14,970 bases of DNA. Source: UBA10002 sp964373775 (GTDB lineage Bacteria > Patescibacteriota > Minisyncoccia > Phycocordibacterales > UBA10002). Position numbers and translations under genes: made by a program. The notes under the pieces were generated by a model. The model did not search any database, was not told the DNA's origin, and saw only the letters and a list, made by a program, of their open reading frames with translations. Shown in pieces: positions 14,001 through 14,970 of the stretch (its first letter is position 1; each line of letters begins with the position of its first letter). The stretch is from positions 1-14,970 of the forward strand of contig CAYJWA010000024.1 of assembly GCA_964373775.1 (NCBI GenBank). Direction: 5' to 3'.

Positions 14001-14193
14001 GCCCGACGCAAAGGGAGGGTATCACCGCGAGGCGTTTGAAATTACGGACGCAGATGTCGCCGCGCTCGTTGCAGAAGTGCGGCGCGTCGGGAATGAGATT
14101 TACGATTTCGCATTCTGGGATAAGACCTGCGGAGACCGGAAGTGCGAATGGTGCCGCCTGCGGCAGACATTGAATAAGGATACCAAGGACTAA
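11089..14193 (+). CDS. UvrD/AddA-like superfamily 1 helicase fused to RecB-type nuclease
   Basis: 1034 aa. Helicase motifs: Walker A GPGTGKT (33-39), Ia ALTFTESGA, II DEHQD (263-267, usually DExQD), III GDEKQAIYRFQGAS (292-305), IV EKNYRS (325-330), V MTAHRAKGLEFD (612-623) and VI RRLFYVALTRARKE (676-689). The C-terminal PD-(D/E)XK nuclease has GTLDK (Asp891), VVDYKTGK (Asp905, Lys907) and a QLDFYKLLLQ helix. Cys774 (LSCPWEYFF) with Cys1014, Cys1019 and Cys1022 could hold a 4Fe-4S cluster as in AddB/Cas4-type nucleases. Likely role: double-strand break end processing or repair. No AddB or RecC partner is adjacent. Two hairpin repeats are translated within it (13061-13096, 13928-13966), and the last codons plus stop come from a dispersed repeat. 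ATG 11089 is chosen over TTG 11032, which would run through the palindrome. Confidence 0.93.
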   Translation: MSEARFNQLYKNLNPKQREAVDAIEGPVMVIAGPGTGKTSILTLRIANILRKTDTVPDSILALTFTESGAYSMRRKLVEIIGGAAYRVGIFTFHGFANYLIRRYPESFPRIGGGRPAAVPDQLRILEDVFARNRFRFLRPFGDIFYYVPRALRAIRALKRENISPAAFEKALAGEAGRLRRAPERIHHSGRFKGELKASVRDILRAIKKSRELAAVYRQYEAQLAKERFFDFEDMILEAIRALARDKELLLTLQEQYQYILADEHQDANNAQNRILEHLCSFDDSPNLFIVGDEKQAIYRFQGASLENFLYFKRLYPRARLIALEKNYRSTQCILDASHSLMGKGRVPDALPFSVLRPRLAAQGAGGRRDVRFLEFSRFDTEIAFVISDIEDRLKQGAAPREIAVLVRDNKDAMPFVEALEKTKIPFSVLSDEDILQDGELGKLLFILRAVSEPGNQKFFVEMLHLDFLGVRPLALYTLLQFCHENRVSLFAALKKRALRQKAQVGEEERLLSLFSDFERWATLAQNAGAGEAVETIARESGFVRHLLSRRGSLRALERLDSLFSSLKEFAAHERVFRLADFLQALMRLQRHGLRLSGRSARPEFFDSITVMTAHRAKGLEFDVVYIVNAVDGHWGGRRARTDFYIPLVVSAQKLHHTSPLSTPDVDREEDSEDERRLFYVALTRARKEVVITMARASESGKVHLPSQFVEDIESALLVREDAKKIEERLAKAAPLYLRPKINVGPSVTFKEYLRRVFLEQGLTVTALNNYLSCPWEYFFKNLVRLPQLPEPYLSYGTAVHEALREFFNRFRKKKIEKTELLRLFDRALEKSPLPLREFRDYTRRGRAALSGYFDAREKSFSRDTLNEYEITGVFLPLDAKAKLLLRGTLDKMERNPDGTITVVDYKTGKPKRRAEILGGTKSSEGNMKRQLDFYKLLLQGLTAGSSRFNLKSGKRLNLGEMTTGVIDFVEPDAKGGYHREAFEITDADVAALVAEVRRVGNEIYDFAFWDKTCGDRKCEWCRLRQTLNKDTKD
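13061..13096 (+). repeat. Hairpin repeat in frame in the helicase gene, before motif VI
   Basis: CTGTCAAC (13069-13076) and GTTGACAG (13084-13091) are perfect 8-bp arms. They extend with CCTCC (13061-13065) and GGAGG (13092-13096) across a 3-nt bulge. Encoded text: HTSPLSTPDVDREED, upstream of DERRLFYVALTRAR. Confidence 0.85.
13928..13966 (+). repeat. Hairpin repeat in frame in the nuclease domain
   Basis: 13928-13941 and 13953-13966 are perfect 14-bp inverted arms (core AAGGTTCAACCT / AGGTTGAACCTT) with an 11-nt loop. They encode SRFNLKSGKRLNLGE, between the QLDFYKLLLQ helix and TGVIDFVEP. Confidence 0.88.
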
Positions 14194-14199
14194 CCTATG
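14183..14199 (+). repeat. Dispersed repeat CCAAGGACTAACCTATG at the helicase gene's end
   Basis: The 17 bp are identical to the arm of the 2774-2813 palindrome (minus strand 2813-2797). It supplies the last codons and the stop (ACC AAG GAC TAA) of the helicase-nuclease. Confidence 0.85.
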
Positions 14200-14210
14200 A
14201 GCTTACAAAT

Positions 14211-14786
14211 CTAGAACGGCAGCGTGTGGGTTAAGACGGACTCCTTCTTTTCTTCCCAGAGTGCGGTGTCCAGCGGGAGTTCGCGGAGCGCTTTGCCGTC
14301 GCGAAACTTAATGTGCCCGTTTGCGCGCGCAAAGTCATAGAGTTCTTTCGTGAGCCGCACATCATCAAGACAGTACGCAACAACTTTCTGCCTTTCTCCT
14401 TTGTTCCACCAGACATTGGCGTGGATGCCGTCCCCGCTTTTTTTCCTGCCGAGGGTCGCGGAGGCAACCGCGTCCAGTCCGATGCGCCGACCCAGTTTCT
14501 TTTTGATTTCTTTCATCAGGTCTATGCTCTTTATCTTCGTAAGGTCTCCGGAGTAGTATTTGTTGAGAATCGGAGTATCAAAATGGTCCGAGTTGAAGCC
14601 GATGAGAAGGTCTGTTTTTTCCAAAATAGGCCAGAGTTTTTTCAGGTCCTCTTCAAAAAAATGCTGGTATGTGTCGGTTTCGGAATCATGGATGCAGACG
14701 CACGCCAAAGACAAAGACGCCGGGTCGTTGGAGCCGGTGTCGGTGAAGAAATTAGTTGTCTCAATATCAAAGACAATTTTCCGCAT
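14211..14786 (-). CDS. DEDDy-type 3'-5' exonuclease-like (RNase H fold) protein
   Basis: 191 aa. Exo I FDIET (Asp7, Glu9), Exo II GFNSDHFDTPIL (Asp70) and Exo III YCLDDVRLTKELYDF (Tyr138, Asp142) match the DEDDy exonuclease pattern, closest to the YprB/RNase H-like group or the exonuclease domain of family B polymerases. It has no polymerase or helicase part. The substrate (DNA or RNA) is not determined by sequence. ATG 14786 (MRKIVFDIETT) is chosen; a longer frame to 14840 is translated repeat DNA (VSIGILVQIGILVF). The stop is 17 bp from the convergent helicase gene's stop. The region immediately upstream is the ATACCAAT repeat cluster, which may carry its promoter (TATATT about 10 nt before the ATG, weak). 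Confidence 0.82.
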   Translation of the reverse strand: MRKIVFDIETTNFFTDTGSNDPASLSLACVCIHDSETDTYQHFFEEDLKKLWPILEKTDLLIGFNSDHFDTPILNKYYSGDLTKIKSIDLMKEIKKKLGRRIGLDAVASATLGRKKSGDGIHANVWWNKGERQKVVAYCLDDVRLTKELYDFARANGHIKFRDGKALRELPLDTALWEEKKESVLTHTLPF

Positions 14787-14791
14787 GGTGA

Positions 14792-14891
14792 ATACCAATA
14801 TACCAATTTGTACCAATATACCAATAGATACGAATACCACTCAGCTTACTGGTATCTATTCGTTGCATTGGTATCATTCGCTGATTGGTAT
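14792..14891. repeat. ATACCAAT short-repeat cluster
   Basis: Direct copies lie at 14792-14799, 14800-14807, 14810-14817 (first base G) and 14818-14825, and inverted copies (ATTGGTAT) at 14867-14874 and 14884-14891. The middle (about 14826-14865) also folds: GATACGAATACCA against TGGTATCTATTCG. Confidence 0.85.
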
Positions 14892-14970
14892 TTCATCGGC
14901 AGATGATGCGTCTCTAGAAAGTCGCGAATCGTGATGTCTCCCATCGCAAAACCCACAAACGGCACTGGTT
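14846..14970 (-). CDS. hisS: C-terminal end of a class II tRNA synthetase, probably HisRS (partial, apparently truncated)
   Basis: The open frame enters from the right edge (first full codon at 14968) and ends at TAA 14846-14848. It reads PVPFVGFAMGDITIRDFLET then HHLP, matching the motif 3 region of histidyl-tRNA synthetases (GxPxPAVGFAMG...), in a form (GDxTxRDFLETH) I recall from Patescibacteria. The next residues, MKYQSANDTNATNRYQ, are translated repeat DNA, and the C-terminal anticodon-binding domain expected here is absent. The assignment to HisRS rests on about 20 residues. Most of the gene is off-window. Confidence 0.5.
   Translation of the reverse strand, partial: PVPFVGFAMGDITIRDFLETHHLPMKYQSANDTNATNRYQ

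Noticed and set aside
1..14970. Alternative genetic code (UGA recoded)
   Set aside because: TGA ends well-supported genes (for example 5811-5813, 6970-6972, and minus strand 10519-10517), and no conserved domain contains an internal TGA.
1..14970. tRNA, rRNA or tmRNA genes
   Set aside because: No cloverleaf with GTTCRANNC-type T-loop or rRNA-like conserved blocks was noticed in the intergenic stretches; a tRNA or covariance-model scan was not possible here.

Overview
The window (about 15 kb, moderately GC-rich) reads like a chromosome segment of a Candidate Phyla Radiation / Patescibacteria (probably Parcubacteria-type) bacterium. The reasons are compact housekeeping genes with almost no operon logic, a threonyl-tRNA synthetase without a TGS domain, a CPR-style PemK-like toxin, a two-helix CPR small membrane protein, start codons placed 5-7 nt after -10 boxes (leaderless mRNAs), and many short dispersed hairpin repeats. 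The taxonomic call is inference from protein style. UGA is used as a normal stop, which argues against Gracilibacteria/SR1-type recoding.

Layout. 1-925: the 3' part of gyrB, cut by the window edge, beginning inside the C-terminal splicing domain of an intein inserted at the SAGG/S site of the TOPRIM domain. 933-2711 (-): thrS, convergent with gyrB. 3044-4258: M29 aminopeptidase. 4310-5074: endonuclease/exonuclease/phosphatase-fold protein. 5151-5324 (-): tiny Tyr/Pro-rich lipoprotein with its own promoter, Shine-Dalgarno and terminator. 5325-5621: tandem repeats and a GC-rich dispersed repeat. 5622-6304: two-gene unit (small membrane protein, then a membrane-anchored methyltransferase, coupled by an ATGA overlap). 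6305-6588: decayed or undeciphered coding remnants. 6589-6972: PemK/MazF-like toxin. 7065-8843: dnaG. 8844-9184: composite repeat element, then the rpoD promoter. 9185-10390: rpoD (sigma-70). 10517-10846 (-): small hypothetical gene with terminator. 10847-11088: two large palindromes, one of which is a two-way promoter. 11089-14193: UvrD/AddA-like helicase fused to a RecB-type nuclease. 14211-14786 (-): DEDDy-type exonuclease. 14792-14970: ATACCAAT repeat cluster and the apparently truncated end of a class II tRNA synthetase, probably hisS.

Functionally this is an information-processing neighbourhood (gyrase, primase, sigma factor, repair helicase-nuclease, exonuclease, tRNA synthetases), but strands alternate and most genes seem to have their own promoter. 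The most striking feature is that short repeats and hairpins of several unrelated families occur not only between genes but in frame inside essential genes (gyrB, thrS, dnaG, and uvrD twice). They also form the ends of uvrD and of the hisS-like gene. The second is a near-perfect 21-bp-arm palindrome at 11036-11080 whose two ends are -10 boxes firing in opposite directions, each followed within 5-6 nt by an ATG.
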